This document shows positions 36,906 to 53,939 of a DNA stretch of 64,000 bases, piece by piece. The stretch is from positions 62,001 through 126,000 of the forward strand of contig DATNJB010000028.1 of assembly GCA_035604135.1 (NCBI GenBank). Direction: 5' to 3'. The notes below the pieces were generated by a model, which had not been told where the DNA came from, ran no database searches, and saw only the letters and a list, made by a program, of their open reading frames with translations. The position numbers were made by a program, and so were the translations under genes. The stretch comes from Poindextera sp035604135. GTDB taxonomy: Bacteria > Pseudomonadota > Alphaproteobacteria > Caulobacterales > Caulobacteraceae. How positions within the stretch are numbered: the first letter of the stretch is position 1; each line of letters opens with the position of its first letter.

Positions 36906-38000
36906 ATGCGAATACTTCCTGTTGGGATCGCGGCGATCCTTTGCATCTGCGCGGCCCGCGCGGCCGCGGACGACCTGACGCCGGCCGATCGCGCCGTACC
37001 CCGCTACGAGCACGTCATCGTCATCGTCGAGGAGAACAAGAGCTACGAGCAGATCCTGAATCCCGCCGCGGCGCCTAACATCGCCGGCCTCGCGGCGCAG
37101 TACGGCGACGCGGCCCAGTTCTTCAGCGAAGTTCATCCGAGCGAAGCCAACTACGTGGCCATCCTGGGCGGCGACACCTTCGGTATCCACGACGACGACG
37201 CCTACTATTGTCACGCCGGCTCGCAGGACCCGTTCTGTCCCGGCGCGGCCGCACCGGGCTATGCGGACCACACTGTCAGAGCGCCGCACCTGGGTCAGCA
37301 ACTCGACGCCGTCGGGCTGACCTGGAAGGGCTACTACGAGGACCTGCCGGAGGCGGGATCGCCGGCCGTCATCGCCGGCGATCGGGCCTACCCGGACCCG
37401 CTGGGGCGCAAGAGCGCCTTCTATGCCTCCAAGCACTCCGGCTTCATGAACTTCGCTTCCGTGCAGAGCGATCCGCACCGCGCCGGGCGCATCGTGGGCT
37501 TCGATCGGCTTGAGGCCGACCTGGCGGCGGACCGGCTGCCCAACTTCGCCCTCATCGTCCCCAACCAATGCAACGAGATGCACGGTCTGAACGCCGACAA
37601 CCTTCCACCAGGTTGCTCGTCGCTCGACCAGGCCGGGCTCATCCGCCGTGGCGACACCGAGGTCGGCGCGTTGGTCAAGCGAATCCAGACCACGCCGGCC
37701 TGGCGCGGACGCGGCAACTTCGCAATCGTGGTCACCTTCGACGAAGGGGCGGGCCGCGTGCGCGCAGGTTGCTGCAGGGTAACGCCCGGGGCGGCATCCA
37801 ACTTCGGCGGCGGCCATATCCCGACCATCGTCATCACCAACCACGGGCCGCGCGGCATGAAGGACGAGACCCCTTACAACCACTATTCGCTCTTAAGGAC
37901 GCTCGAGGACGCGTTCGGGATCTCCAAGCACCTCGGCCTCGCCGCCGCGACCGACCAGGGCGTGGTCCCGATGGTCAAGCTGTTCGCGCTCGCGCGCTAA
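36906..38000 (+). CDS. secreted phosphoesterase (phospholipase C/acid phosphatase AcpA-like)
   Basis: 364 residues from ATG 36906 with AAGG upstream. The signal peptide ILPVGIAAILCICAARAAAD is followed by the PF04185-type phosphoesterase domain: HVIVIVEENKSYEQIL near residue 35 (metal-binding Glu/Asn motif), HPSEANYVAILGGDTFGIHD near 83, and FAIVVTFDEGAGRVRAGCC with HIPTIVITNHGPRGMKDETP and YNHYSLLRTLED near the C-terminus. All the main motifs are intact. The protein is predicted to be periplasmic or secreted and to cleave phosphate esters. Substrate is unknown. Confidence 0.88.
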   Translation: MRILPVGIAAILCICAARAAADDLTPADRAVPRYEHVIVIVEENKSYEQILNPAAAPNIAGLAAQYGDAAQFFSEVHPSEANYVAILGGDTFGIHDDDAYYCHAGSQDPFCPGAAAPGYADHTVRAPHLGQQLDAVGLTWKGYYEDLPEAGSPAVIAGDRAYPDPLGRKSAFYASKHSGFMNFASVQSDPHRAGRIVGFDRLEADLAADRLPNFALIVPNQCNEMHGLNADNLPPGCSSLDQAGLIRRGDTEVGALVKRIQTTPAWRGRGNFAIVVTFDEGAGRVRAGCCRVTPGAASNFGGGHIPTIVITNHGPRGMKDETPYNHYSLLRTLEDAFGISKHLGLAAATDQGVVPMVKLFALAR

Positions 38001-38082
38001 GTGGGCCGGACTCAATAGCGCGTCAGCGATGTCAAACGGGGCCGAGCGAGCGCCGGGTTTCTGGCTGAGACGAAGCGCGGCC

Positions 38083-39793
38083 TCAGCCCATGGGGCCGGT
38101 CGGCGCCGGGAACGGCGCCCAGAAGGCTCGAATCTCGGCGCGGGGGTCGTTCTCTACGTGGGTGTCGTTGTCGAAGACCATGGTCGCGCGGGTTGTCGGA
38201 TCGAAGGGTGGCCACTCAGGGATCGAGTCGTTGTTTGGGTTGCCGGTCTTGGCGAAGGCGACCCACGTCGCCGCCAATCGATCAGCCTGGCGGCCAGGCA
38301 GACTGCCCGATCCCGCGATCGGGTCGCGGTAGTTGTGGAACGAGGCGTCAACGTCGTGACCGTGCACAGCCCCAAACCGGCCGTCGAAGGACGGCGTCGC
38401 CCACTCCCACTGGTACATGTAGACCGGCGCGCGTCCGAGGGCGGCCTTGCGTTCGGCCTGCGCGAAAGCCTGGCGGCGAAACCCGAGGTCGGTGAAGACT
38501 TGGGCCTGAATCAGAAACGGCGACTTCGCTGGATAGCGCGCCGGCGGTACATCGCCACGATCTGCTCGCTCTTGCCGGGGAACCGTTGTTCGAGCAGCGC
38601 CCTCAGTCCGGCCTCATCCAGGTCGACGTTGCGAAGGGCGAGTGCAGCTTCCTCAAGGGTGGTTGAGACGATAACAGGATGTCCGCAGACTCCTGCGGCG
38701 CCACCGGGTCGAACGGGTGGTGCGGAAGGTACGCTCCGTCCATCACCGGCCCGAACGAGCCCCCGATCGACTGACCGGACACCGCCGTCTGGGCTTCCAG
38801 CAGCCGCTCCCACGGAACCGTCTGGATGTCTGCGATATTGGTTCGGGCGATGCCCAGATTGTCCAACAGGGCCGCGGCCGCCTTGGTGGCGTTCTCCCGT
38901 GTCTGCAGTCTGAGGGCCGAGCCGGACTGGACCGCGGCGCGGTGGAATAGGCCCCTCGCCGCAGGCGTGCCGAGCAACACGGTCGTCTTCGCGCCGCCAC
39001 CCGACTGACCGAAGACCATCACCCGGCCAGGATCACCTCCGAAGGCCGTGATGTTGTCGCGCACCCACTCCAGCGAGGCGACCATGTCCATCACCCCGCA
39101 TACCCCCGCGGAGCCGAAGGCCGCCGGTGCGCCCAGATCCGCCAGATGCACGTAGCCGTTGGCGGCCAAGCGATGGTTCACGGTCACCACCACGACGTCG
39201 CCAAACCGAGCGAGCTGGGCGCCGTCGTAGACCGGACTATTGCCGGAGCCGGTCGCGAAACCACCGCCGTGGAAGGACACCAACACCGGCCTCTTGCCGC
39301 CGTCGCCGACGCCGGGCGTCCAGACATTCAGGTTCAGGCAGTCTTCACCCATGCCACCGGGACCGACGTGGCGGTCCCACATGATCATCATGGCGTAGTC
39401 GCCGCGCAGGTCGGCTGGCGTCTGTGGCGATATGGGGCCGAATCCGATGCAATCGCGCACACCGGTCCAAGGAGTAGGGGGCTTCGGCGGCATGTAGCGG
39501 TTCCTGCCGCCGGTCGGTGCGCCGTAGGGTATTCCCTTGAACTCCTTGATTCCGGCGTTCGCGATGCCTTCAACCTTGCCCGAGGCGGTCTCGGCGACCC
39601 AGAAGATCTGACCGCCCTCAGCGCCGCCGCCGAGCACGGTTCGGGGCGTCGGGGGCTGAGCAACGGCAGGCTGCGCCTCAGCTCGGGTTAGGGCGCTACC
39701 GACCCCCGCTAACACTGAGGCCGCGGCGATCAGTTCGCGCCGGTTTGGCCCGGCGGCTGCCGAGCTGGCGTCTTGATGTTGATCGTCCCTCAT
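38083..39793 (-). pseudogene. type B carboxylesterase with Tat signal, two frameshifts
   Basis: The ATG at 39793 follows AGGGGGG. Residues near 18-30 (NRRELIAAASVLAGVG) look like a Tat signal peptide. The alpha/beta core is recognisable: LVSFHGGGFATGSGN (oxyanion), VMVFGQSGGGAKTT (nucleophile Ser) and the distal His in FGAVHGHDVDAS. The frame breaks near 38,675, where ATCCTG should read ATCCCTG (one C missing), and again near 38,540, where GC appears twice too often. The correct continuation is PVIVSTTLEEAALALRNVDL, then YPAKSPFLIQAQVFTDLGFR, then a stop at 38083. With both repaired it would be about 570 residues, the normal family length. Confidence 0.8.
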
Positions 39794-39878
39794 CACCCAC
39801 CCCCCTGATCGCGGTCGCCGTCCAGCTTGAAAGGCTACAGCGACTTCACGGGTGCAGGCGAGTGTCTGTTTCGGGTCG

Positions 39879-41062
39879 TTAGCCGACCCCGGCGCCTGGT
39901 CCCTGCACCGCCGCCGTGACCATGTTCTGGAATTTGTCGAACTCGAAGTTCGGCTCGTGCGTCTGCGGGTTCATGTAGGCGACGGAGAGGTAGACGCCGA
40001 CAACCTCGTGCAGGGCGTCGACCCAAAGCCCGGTTCCCGAGCCGCCCTGATGATAGTAGGTCCCTCGCGGTTGCAGGATGCCGTGGCTGTAGGGCCAGCG
40101 CGCATCGCCCTGGACCATCCAGCCCAGTCCCCAGCTCGCCTCCGAAATCCAGGCGCCGTAGAAGTTCACGCAGCCGATGCCGGGGATCTGGTTGCGGGTC
40201 ATCTCGCGGGTGGTCCATTCGCTGAGGATACGCTCCCCGCCATAGGCTCCGCCGTTCAGGAACGTCTGCCCGAAGATGGCGAGGTCTCCCGCCGTGGAGA
40301 ACAAGGCCCTCCGCCGTTGCAGCCCATCGAGCCGATCCTGTCGCGGAAATCGTGTCCAAAGAAGCCTTTGTCCATCGTCACCAGGCGTTCGTCGAACGCG
40401 TGGTCGTAGCCCATGCTGCTGGAGGTCATCCCGAGGGGCTCGAAGATGCGCTCGCGAGCGAACTGGCCGAGCGAGACCCCCGAGACACGCCGCACGAGGT
40501 CGCCCAGGATCGTGAAGTTCGCCGAACAATAGCTGTTCTGCGCGCCGGGCTTCTTGAAGCAGTCCTTGCCTTCGTAAAAGCTGACCACCCCGTGCGTGTT
40601 CGGATCTTGGCCGGGCGCCGGCGCAGTCCCGGGGTCGGGAGGCCGCGCAAAGACGGGCGCGTCGTCCACGACCTCGTCAAGGAACCCCGATGTGTGGGTC
40701 AGAAGGTGGTGGACCAGAATGCGCTCCGAATACTGGCCGCGCAGATTGGGGAAGTACTCCTTCAGCGGGCGGTTCAGGCTGAGCAGGCCATCCTCGACCA
40801 GGATCATGATGGCCGTGGCCGTGATCGGCTTGGCCAGCGAGGCGCACCAGAAGACGGCGTCCAAGCCGATGCGCGCATCGTTGTCCGCGCCGGCCCGACC
40901 GTCGGCCTGGTGCAGCGCGACGACTCCACGACGCGCCGCGACGACGGCCGAGGACGGTGTGCGATCGCCGCGGGTCCACTCGGACGCACGAACCTTGATC
41001 AGGTCGATCCGAGCCGGGTCGAACCCCGCTTCGGCAGGGCTGCCCTCTCTGAGCACGGTCAT
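39879..41062 (-). pseudogene. beta-lactamase-fold serine hydrolase with one frameshift
   Basis: The ATG at 41062 lies after AGAGAGG. The class C/beta-lactamase-related SxxK is FWCASLAKPITATAIM (catalytic Ser and Lys); a YxN-like element is in SYCSANFTILGDLV; and HQGGSGTGLWVDAL near the C-terminus supplies the KTG-equivalent region. Near 40,297-40,303 the frame breaks: GGAGGGCCTTG should be GGAGGGGCCTTG (one G missing). The continuation is ALFSTAGDLAIFGQTF and on to PGAGVG with a stop at 39879. With the repair it would be about 394 residues. This is an esterase/DD-peptidase-type protein; antibiotic resistance is not implied. Confidence 0.8.
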
Positions 41063-41158
41063 CCGGGAACCTCTCTTGCGACCTTCGCCATTCAAGCTAC
41101 CAGCAGCAGGCCCCGTTCCAAACGCAGCGTCCCCGTCCGTTCGCCCTGCTATCCGCAC

Positions 41159-41665
41159 CTAATTGAGAGACGCCAGGCGGCGTCCCGTCAGCAGGTCTCG
41201 AAAGCACCCGATACCCAAGAGCGCAGCGACCAGGATTGAGAAGAACATCGGCGTCGAAAACAGGTAGACGAAGGCGATGACCGCGCCCACCGCCTGGCTT
41301 AGCAGCAGCGCCCACAAAATAGGGGCGAGCATCAATCGATCTCGATGGCTTCGGCCACCGGCATACCAGCAGACGACCATGGAAAACGCGAGAAAGACGG
41401 AGACCGTACTGCCGAGCCCTCGGAAGAGTCCGTACCAAGTCGTGTCCGTTCCCGCCTCTAGGTGAACTGACTTCATCTGAGCCACGACCGCATCGCTCTG
41501 CGGGCCGAACTGCGGCGTTTGCACGACCGCGCCGATCGTGTGGCCCAGAGCGTAGAGGGCCAGTGCGTAGGCGGCGAGGCGGTAAGGGTTGACGTAGAGC
41601 GCGAGGAGTCCGCGTGGCGCCGACTGGTTGGCGCTCTCGGCTGACGGCGAAACGAGCTCAGTCAC
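41159..41665 (-). CDS. four-segment membrane protein, function unknown
   Basis: The start is placed at a GTG at 41665 because GAAGGAAA lies 7-8 bases upstream; a TTG further up lacks this. The 168-residue product is a small multi-pass membrane protein with about four hydrophobic stretches (ALALYALGHTIGAVV, VSVFLAFSMVVCWYAG, LAPILWALLLSQAVGAVIA, FFSILVAALLGIGCF). A segment between the first and second carries MKSVHLEAGTDTTWYGLFRG, which recalls a conserved exposed loop, but I cannot name the family. It is upstream of the frameshifted lactamase-like gene on the same strand. Confidence 0.7.
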   Translation of the reverse strand: MTELVSPSAESANQSAPRGLLALYVNPYRLAAYALALYALGHTIGAVVQTPQFGPQSDAVVAQMKSVHLEAGTDTTWYGLFRGLGSTVSVFLAFSMVVCWYAGGRSHRDRLMLAPILWALLLSQAVGAVIAFVYLFSTPMFFSILVAALLGIGCFRDLLTGRRLASLN

Positions 41666-41852
41666 CGATGGGTTTCCTTCAACTCGGACCAAGCGATTGG
41701 GCGCTGCGGTCGTGCCGCGCTGGCGGCGAGCCTAGCTGCGGCACACTAGAGAAGCAAAGCAGCGCCCTCGGGGCGCGCGCCGAACGCGGCCGCCGCACGT
41801 CCGCGCTGGGTCGCGGACATTCGAGGCGCCCCACTCAGATGACTCATCGGGC

Positions 41853-42887
41853 CTACGTCGCGCCCCAGAAAGCGATTTCGAAGGGGATTTCAGCTGACCG
41901 CGCCTCAGCGTCGGCCTGCGCAGGGTCTCTGCGGTCGATGTCAAAGGGGCGCCCGATGCGGTTGCCGCAGATGTCCTCGAGCACCGGATCGGCCACAAGC
42001 ACGTGGCTGCCGCTCTCCCACGGCCGATCGGGCTGGAAGAGGAGCCGCGTCTCGGCCTGCTCGAGCTCGACCTCGCCACCGATCGCCGTTTCGCCGCGCC
42101 GGACGGTGAAGGTGCGCCGCGCCAGGGCGGCGTCCAGCGGATGCAGGACCTCGACGACCAGCGCGTCGCCCGGCGCGGCCGGCGCCGACAGCCGCCACGC
42201 CGCCGGATCCAGCGCCGCCCGGAGCGGCGCGCCGACCTCGATCGTCTTCGCGAATGGCTCGGCCAGCAAGGCGCCTGCGGCGTCGCGCCAGAAGGCGTCG
42301 ATCTCGAGCGTGCAACGTTCGCCGAGGCCAAGCGGCGGGCCTTGGTTGATGTGGTCCACCAGGCCGCGCTTGATGCGAGCTGGGTCGAACAGCACCGTCA
42401 GGCGCTGGCCGGCCGGGTCCCAGAGCTCCTGGTCGATCTCGACGAACAAGCCGCCCATCGGCCGGCCGTCGGCGTCCAGCATGCGTATGTGCTCCCACGC
42501 CTCGCCGATCCGCATCGGCGCGGAGAACGAGACATAGAGCCTCAGGATATTCTCCGGCCAGACGGCGGCGCTTGGCGTGACCGAGAGCACGCGGGTGGTC
42601 GGCAAGCGCTCGGGCTCGGGCACCCCGCCGAACCAGACGACCACCGGCTTGCCGATCGGCGGCTGGTAGACCGCGCGCAGCCTGAGCGCCGGCGCAGGCG
42701 GGAAGCGCGGGGTGAACACCACCGTTGCGCCATCGCGCGCGTAGTCGCCCAGCAGCGCCGGCGCCGCGGGGTCCTCGCTCGCGTAGACCTTGAGCACGTC
42801 CGCCCAGCCGCCGCGCGGGGTGGCGCCGCCCCACGGGCCGGCGTGGAACGCCCCTTCAGCCCGCCTGACGCCGGGCTCGACGCTCAA
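41853..42887 (-). CDS. hypothetical protein with an Ig-like (SbsA-like) region, 344 aa
   Basis: 344 residues, no signal peptide and no cysteines but one (EDICGN). Sequence LSVTPSAAVWPENILRLYVS then FSAPMRIGEAWEHIRMLDAD resembles the bacterial Ig-like 'SbsA' pattern in which the first strands end in Pro-x-N and F-x-P-M; a second such region follows (VEVLHPLDAALARRTFTV, DPVLEDICGNRIGRPF). Its start overlaps the stop of the propeller-like gene as ATGA (42884-42887), so the two are translationally coupled and probably act together. The lack of an export signal is unusual for Ig-like proteins. Confidence 0.65.
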   Translation of the reverse strand: MSVEPGVRRAEGAFHAGPWGGATPRGGWADVLKVYASEDPAAPALLGDYARDGATVVFTPRFPPAPALRLRAVYQPPIGKPVVVWFGGVPEPERLPTTRVLSVTPSAAVWPENILRLYVSFSAPMRIGEAWEHIRMLDADGRPMGGLFVEIDQELWDPAGQRLTVLFDPARIKRGLVDHINQGPPLGLGERCTLEIDAFWRDAAGALLAEPFAKTIEVGAPLRAALDPAAWRLSAPAAPGDALVVEVLHPLDAALARRTFTVRRGETAIGGEVELEQAETRLLFQPDRPWESGSHVLVADPVLEDICGNRIGRPFDIDRRDPAQADAEARSAEIPFEIAFWGAT

Positions 42888-43933
42888 GGCAGCTCAATCG
42901 TGGTGAGCTTGAGCGCGTCGCCGGTGGCGACCATGGCGAGTGCGTGGCCGTCGTCGAAGCGGTCGAGCCGCCGCACGCCCTCGAGCGCGCCGATGGTCTC
43001 GTACGGAACGCCCTTGGTGCCTTGGATCTTGTCGGTGATCTGGTGGTAGGCGCCGAGGTCGGTGGCGTCGAGCTTCATCACCCCGCGGTTGGAGTTGGCC
43101 ATCAGGATGTGGTCCACGCCGTCCTTGCGGTAGGCGATCATGTCGAGCGGGCGGTTCATGTTGCCGAGCTCGGCGATCGTCATCCCCATCACTTTGGCGC
43201 CGGGGGTGAGCTTGGCGACCGGGATGCGCACCAAAGGCGTGCAGGTATAGGAGGCGAGGATCTCCGGCTTCCCGTCGAACTCGTAGGCGATGAAGGTGCG
43301 GATCGGGGCGTTGGTCTCGTACTGGCCGTGCGCGCCGTGCCAGATCTCGATCGCCGCGCCCTTGTCGACGATCGAGAACGGGTAGGGAATGGCCCTGAGC
43401 GTCGAGGCGAACTCCTCGTTCGAAAGGCCGGCCACGACCACCTTGCCGTCGACGTAGCCGAGGTCGGTGATCGTATCGGTGCGCAACGGGTTGCCGCGCC
43501 GGTCGACCTTGTCGGCGTCCGGCTGGTCGGCGAGCGCCACGTGGCTGTGCGGCGTCGCGTCCTGGTCGAGCTCGGTGATGGCGCCGGCGCGGTCGACCTT
43601 GAGGATCAGCGCTTCGGCGTCGCCGCCCGCGCCGCGCGCGACGGCGAGGTAGACGTTGCCGGAGGCCGGATTGACCGCGATGTCCGGCACGCGGATCTGG
43701 TCGGCGGTCGTGCCGAGCAGGGCGGCGATCTTGCCGGTCAGGTCCTCGACATGCACAGGTCCGTCCCCCGCGGGGATCGTATCGCCAGTCTCGAACGCCC
43801 AGACCGCGCCGCCCAGGCTGTCGCCGACCAGCAGCACGCCGTTTGGCGCGAAAGCGAGCGCGCTCGCCGATTTCAGCTCCGCCCGCTGGGTGCGCGCGTG
43901 TTCAAGGGTGGTCACATCGCCGGACTGCGCCAT
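42884..43933 (-). CDS. beta-propeller-like hypothetical protein, 349 aa
   Basis: The ATG at 43933 (MAQSGDVTTL) follows GGAGGA; a slightly longer version begins inside that ribosome site and is less likely. Repeating beta segments separated by Gly/Asp turns (LAFAPNGVLLVGDSLGGAVW, DIAVNPASGNVYLAVARG, ITDLGYVDGKVVVAGLSN, DGVDHILMANSNRGVMKL) suggest a six- or seven-bladed propeller of the NHL/SMP-30-like type. No signal peptide is seen, although the layout is more usual for periplasmic proteins. Its stop overlaps the Ig-like gene. Function unknown. Confidence 0.65.
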   Translation of the reverse strand: MAQSGDVTTLEHARTQRAELKSASALAFAPNGVLLVGDSLGGAVWAFETGDTIPAGDGPVHVEDLTGKIAALLGTTADQIRVPDIAVNPASGNVYLAVARGAGGDAEALILKVDRAGAITELDQDATPHSHVALADQPDADKVDRRGNPLRTDTITDLGYVDGKVVVAGLSNEEFASTLRAIPYPFSIVDKGAAIEIWHGAHGQYETNAPIRTFIAYEFDGKPEILASYTCTPLVRIPVAKLTPGAKVMGMTIAELGNMNRPLDMIAYRKDGVDHILMANSNRGVMKLDATDLGAYHQITDKIQGTKGVPYETIGALEGVRRLDRFDDGHALAMVATGDALKLTTIELP

Positions 43934-44068
43934 GGCTTCCTCCATTTCATTTGGGTTCGACAGGATCGTACTGCCTTTCGGTTGCAGGAGCCAAGCGAGA
44001 CCGTGGCAAGTGAAGCCTGAACGCGAGCGCCTTGCCTGGGCAGAGCTGGGCGGCCGGGCTGCCGCGAG

Positions 44069-44611
44069 CTAGCCCTCGAGCGGGCGATGGAGAGGCTCGC
44101 CCAGCGCGGCGCCGGCCACGATCGTCAGCTCGAGCCGGTCGCCATTGGCCAGATCAAGCACCTCGTCCATGATATCGGAGCCGCGGTCGCCGTAGAGGCG
44201 CACGAGGAGCGCCCAGATGGGATAGCGGTGGCTGACGGCGATCAGGGTCTCGGCCCCGGCGTCGATGCGCTCGGCCAGCGCGTCGGCCACCGTCGCGCCG
44301 ACGATGAGCAAGGTCGCAGGGTCGTCGAGGTCGAACCGCTGACCCGCCCACGTCTCGCCAGCCCCCAGGCGCGCATCGTGCTCGACCGCGATGCTGAGCG
44401 CCTCTCCGATGGCCGCCGCGGTGTCGGCCGCGCGGGCGAGGGGACTCGAAATCAGGACCGTCTCGGTCAGCCCTAGGGCCGCGAAGGCGGCGCGCACCGC
44501 TTCGGCCTGCGCCCGGCCGCGGGCGCTGAGCGGCGAGTTCTTCTCCCGGTCCAGGCCGGCGCCGCGGTTGGACTCCGATTCACAGTGCCGGACGAGGATC
44601 ACGCGCGCCAT
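44069..44611 (-). CDS. histidine phosphatase (phosphoglycerate mutase-like), short
   Basis: 180 residues from ATG 44611. The catalytic VILVRHCESESN motif lies at about residues 4-15, a second Arg in SSPLARAADTAAAI near 55, and a distal His in ETLIAVSHRYPIWALL near 125. This is a branch-1/2 histidine phosphatase unlike the one at 12873-13451 in sequence, so not a duplicate. It is the last alphaproteobacterial gene before rpoB and is transcribed away from it. Substrate unknown. Confidence 0.85.
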   Translation of the reverse strand: MARVILVRHCESESNRGAGLDREKNSPLSARGRAQAEAVRAAFAALGLTETVLISSPLARAADTAAAIGEALSIAVEHDARLGAGETWAGQRFDLDDPATLLIVGATVADALAERIDAGAETLIAVSHRYPIWALLVRLYGDRGSDIMDEVLDLANGDRLELTIVAGAALGEPLHRPLEG

Positions 44612-45071
44612 GGCCCTCGGCTTAGCGCAGCGGTCGGCGACCGGCCAAGCCCGTGACTTGACTCGTCCAACACGGCGGCGTCCGCGACACCTTGACCGTG
44701 CCGCGATTGGACGATTGGGCTTGCCAGCCGCGACAAAACGGGATTTCCATGGCGAAAGGGCGAAAAATCGCGCGGACGCCTCTTCCCATGTTCGCAGCGA
44801 GCGTCTAAATACGCCTTCCTCTCAAGCCAGAGACGATGATTCGTATCGGCGCGCCCGGAGTCCGGCCGCGCCCGATTCCGCCCCGAGGCGCGGTCGGCCG
44901 CCCTCTGACCAGCGCGAAGGGGCGCCCTGAACGCTTCGCCGTTCAGGGATTCCAGCGTCCGGCGGACGGCGTGGCCCAATTTTGGGGCTGGCCGTCCGGT
45001 CCGAGGGCGGACGCATGGACCGAACACCCGCGCGAGCGCGCTGATGCGCCCGCGCACCCAAGGGAGCCCTG
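44612..45071. promoter_or_regulatory. 460-base leader upstream of rpoB with a hairpin
   Basis: No gene is seen here. The clearest structure is CCCTGAACG-CTTCGC-CGTTCAGGG at 44925-44948, a perfect 9-bp stem with a six-base loop, about 125 bases before the rpoB ATG and without a T-run. It may be an attenuator or processing site in the rpoB leader. Two TTGAC-like -35 candidates (near 44655 and 44693) and a TCTAAATA -10-like stretch near 44804 exist but do not form a convincing pair. rplL, usually just upstream of rpoB, is not present in the preceding several kilobases. Confidence 0.4.
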
Positions 45072-49367
<4,296 letters not shown>

Positions 49368-49605
49368 CGAACGCATTTTTAGTCATCAGTCCTCAGCGGT
49401 CAGTATTCAGTCTTCGACAGTCTGTGAAAAGCAGCAAAAGCAACCAGCAGCACAGTCGAACTGACCACTGACCACTGAAAACTGACCACTGTTCGAGGGT
49501 TCTTCTTGAAAGCGGCAAACACCGCTTCCCGGGAAGGAAGAACCCTTCAAGAATCCCGGGAAAAGCCGCGGCAGGCGCCGATGAGGCCCGCCAAGGAGGG
49601 TCGCT
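49368..49605. promoter_or_regulatory. structured rpoB-rpoC spacer
   Basis: The 238-base spacer is unusually long for rpoB-rpoC. It contains a tandem tract (CTGACCACTG at 49461-49470, repeated to 49491) of a type I recall as intergenic filler in acidobacterial genomes. Then a two-part hairpin: AGGGTTCTTC (49496-49505) pairs with GAAGAACCCT (49537-49546), enclosing an inner AGCGG/CCGCT stem (49511-49515 with 49522-49526). rpoC starts 59 bases after the hairpin. It could be an RNA processing or expression-balancing element. Confidence 0.45.
49461..49491. repeat. GACCACTG tandem repeat in the rpoB-rpoC spacer
   Basis: Three near-identical copies of ACTGACCACTG-type sequence occur head to tail, with AAA inserted between the second and third. 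Related words (CAGTCCTCAG, GTCAGTATTCAG) precede it at 49385-49412. It looks like slippage-prone filler and has no coding role. Confidence 0.55.
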
Positions 49606-53796
<4,191 letters not shown>

Positions 53797-53905
53797 CCAC
53801 CTGCGGTGGGGCCAAATGCCTTCGGCTTGGCCCGCGCCAGTAAAAAGGCGCGGGAGAGGGCGTTTGGGTCGTTTGGCGATGTTCTCATCGGAAATGCTTC
53901 AGCAA

Positions 53906-53939
53906 ATCAAGAGGCCCGGCGCAAGCCGGGCCTCTTGAT
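53906..53939. terminator. perfect 15-bp bidirectional terminator hairpin
   Basis: ATCAAGAGGCCCGGC pairs exactly with GCCGGGCCTCTTGAT around a GCAA loop. It lies 110 bases after rpoC and its right edge touches the stop codon of the minus-strand GGDEF gene (TAA at 53939-53941). A T-run is short on the plus strand (TT) and AT-rich on both sides. It probably ends both convergent transcripts. Confidence 0.8.
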
